Positions 6,526-6,787 of a stretch of DNA of 6,787 nt are shown here, in pieces (position 1 is the stretch's first letter; each line of letters begins with the position of its first letter). Source of the DNA: Bacteroidales bacterium (GTDB lineage: Bacteria > Bacteroidota > Bacteroidia > Bacteroidales > VadinHA17); NCBI GenBank assembly GCA_003501665.1, contig DNOQ01000176.1, forward strand, positions 6,098 through 12,884, given 5' to 3'. The position numbers and the translations under genes were made by a program. Below the pieces are notes generated by a model. The model searched no databases. It was not told the DNA's origin and saw nothing but the letters and a program-made list of their open reading frames with translations.

Positions 6526-6583
6526 ACTTATAAACTTAACTTTCCAACTGCGAAACTAATTAAATCAACTAATCTCTGATTTT

Positions 6584-6596
6584 TCCGTTTTACGGA
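6584..6596. repeat. Short hairpin in the PorP/SprF upstream gap
   Basis: TCCGT TTT ACGGA forms a perfect 5-bp stem with a 3-base loop, flanked by T-runs. Read on the plus strand it is followed by TTTT, so it could act as a weak terminator of plus-strand transcripts, although no plus-strand gene is seen there. On the minus strand, the coding strand of its neighbours, it is followed by A's, so it is not a terminator for them. The stem is too short to be convincing. Confidence 0.2.
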
Positions 6597-6719
6597 TTTT
6601 ATCACCAAAAGTTAAAGTTATTAACAAATAATTTTTCGGTAATTTATTGATAGAAAGTTAAACATCTGTATATCAGAACTGGTAATAATGAGATAACAGG
6701 TCACAACAGGAAATAAATT

Positions 6720-6787
6720 TCAATTCTTAAGCAGTATGAGATCCCCCATTTTTGTAAAGGGCTCTCCGTTTAAGTATTTACCCCTCA
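6720..6787 (-). CDS. C-terminal fragment of a gene cut by the window edge (unrecognised)
   Basis: The minus strand is open from the window edge to a TGA at 6720-6722, encoding RGKYLNGEPFTKMGDLILLKN (21 residues) after a split codon. The composition and codon choice look coding, and the gene would lie 195 bases upstream of PorP/SprF in the same direction. Genes directly before PorP/SprF paralogues are often large secreted proteins carrying a type IX sorting or gliding-motility-associated C-terminal domain, which tend to end with a short hydrophobic strand and one or two basic residues; the GDLILLKN ending would suit that, but this is inference from 21 residues. The plus strand is also open here (ATG 6736), so the coding strand is not certain. 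Confidence 0.45.
   Translation of the reverse strand, partial: RGKYLNGEPFTKMGDLILLKN

Noticed and set aside
6523..6530. TAAGTTTG on the minus strand as a PorP/SprF promoter.
   Set aside because: Transcription from it would begin inside the signal peptide and no later start codon keeps that peptide; no -33 element is present. It is treated as a chance match unless the start is re-assigned.
6600..6662. Repeated AAAGTTAA words at about 6609 and 6653, with an inverted copy near 6536-6543, upstream of PorP/SprF.
   Set aside because: Short, AT-rich words recur easily in AT-rich intergenic DNA; spacing is irregular and no operator-like symmetry is clear.
6736..6787. A plus-strand start (ATG 6736) reading MRSPIFVKGSPFKYLPL to the window edge.
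   Set aside because: No promoter box or other support is seen, and the opposite strand gives a more protein-like frame in line with PorP/SprF; too short to decide fully.
1..6787. CRISPR arrays, tRNA or rRNA genes, insertion sequences, prophage or defence genes.
   Set aside because: No regularly spaced repeats, cloverleaf, transposase or terminal repeats were seen; the window is almost filled by metabolic and envelope genes of uniform composition.

Overview
The window most likely comes from an anaerobic member of the Bacteroidota. Three things point there: a PorP/SprF-family protein, a hallmark of type IX secretion in that phylum; a periplasmic OmpH/Skp-like protein and an FtsB/DivIC protein of the usual Bacteroidota form; and the phylum-specific TAnnTTTG -7 promoter box, present in intergenic DNA before four of the genes. 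A large tungsten-type aldehyde:ferredoxin oxidoreductase (AOR) family enzyme suggests anaerobic metabolism.

Layout from left to right. (1) 16-2169, minus: an AOR-family oxidoreductase with an unusual cluster motif and long terminal extensions. (2) 2170-2337: a compact divergent promoter region, with a complete two-element Bacteroidota promoter facing right and a -7 box facing left. (3) 2338-3214, plus: a ThiF-like E1 adenylyltransferase and, 10 bases later, a ThiS/MoaD-like sulfur carrier ending in Gly-Gly. (4) 3241-3579, plus: a small FtsB/DivIC division protein with its own -7 box. (5) 3576-4838, minus: a family 2 glycosyltransferase whose stop overlaps the FtsB stop. It sits 5 bases downstream of (6) 4844-5446, minus: a membrane-anchored OmpH/Skp-like protein. 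(7) 5536-6525, minus: PorP/SprF. (8) 6720-6787, minus: what looks like the last 22 codons of another gene, cut by the window edge.

How they may work together. The AOR and the divergent ThiF/ThiS pair form the most interesting unit. No thiamine-synthesis gene is visible, and MoaD/MoeB-like pairs are known companions of tungsten AORs, so the pair may supply sulfur for the tungsten-pterin cofactor instead of (or as well as) thiamine. The OmpH-like protein and the glycosyltransferase look like one transcription unit of the cell envelope. PorP/SprF probably follows a secreted or adhesin-type gene lying to the right of the window. FtsB/DivIC is a housekeeping division gene. No RNA gene, CRISPR array, insertion sequence or clear intrinsic terminator was seen, and no gene-free stretch exceeds 300 bases.
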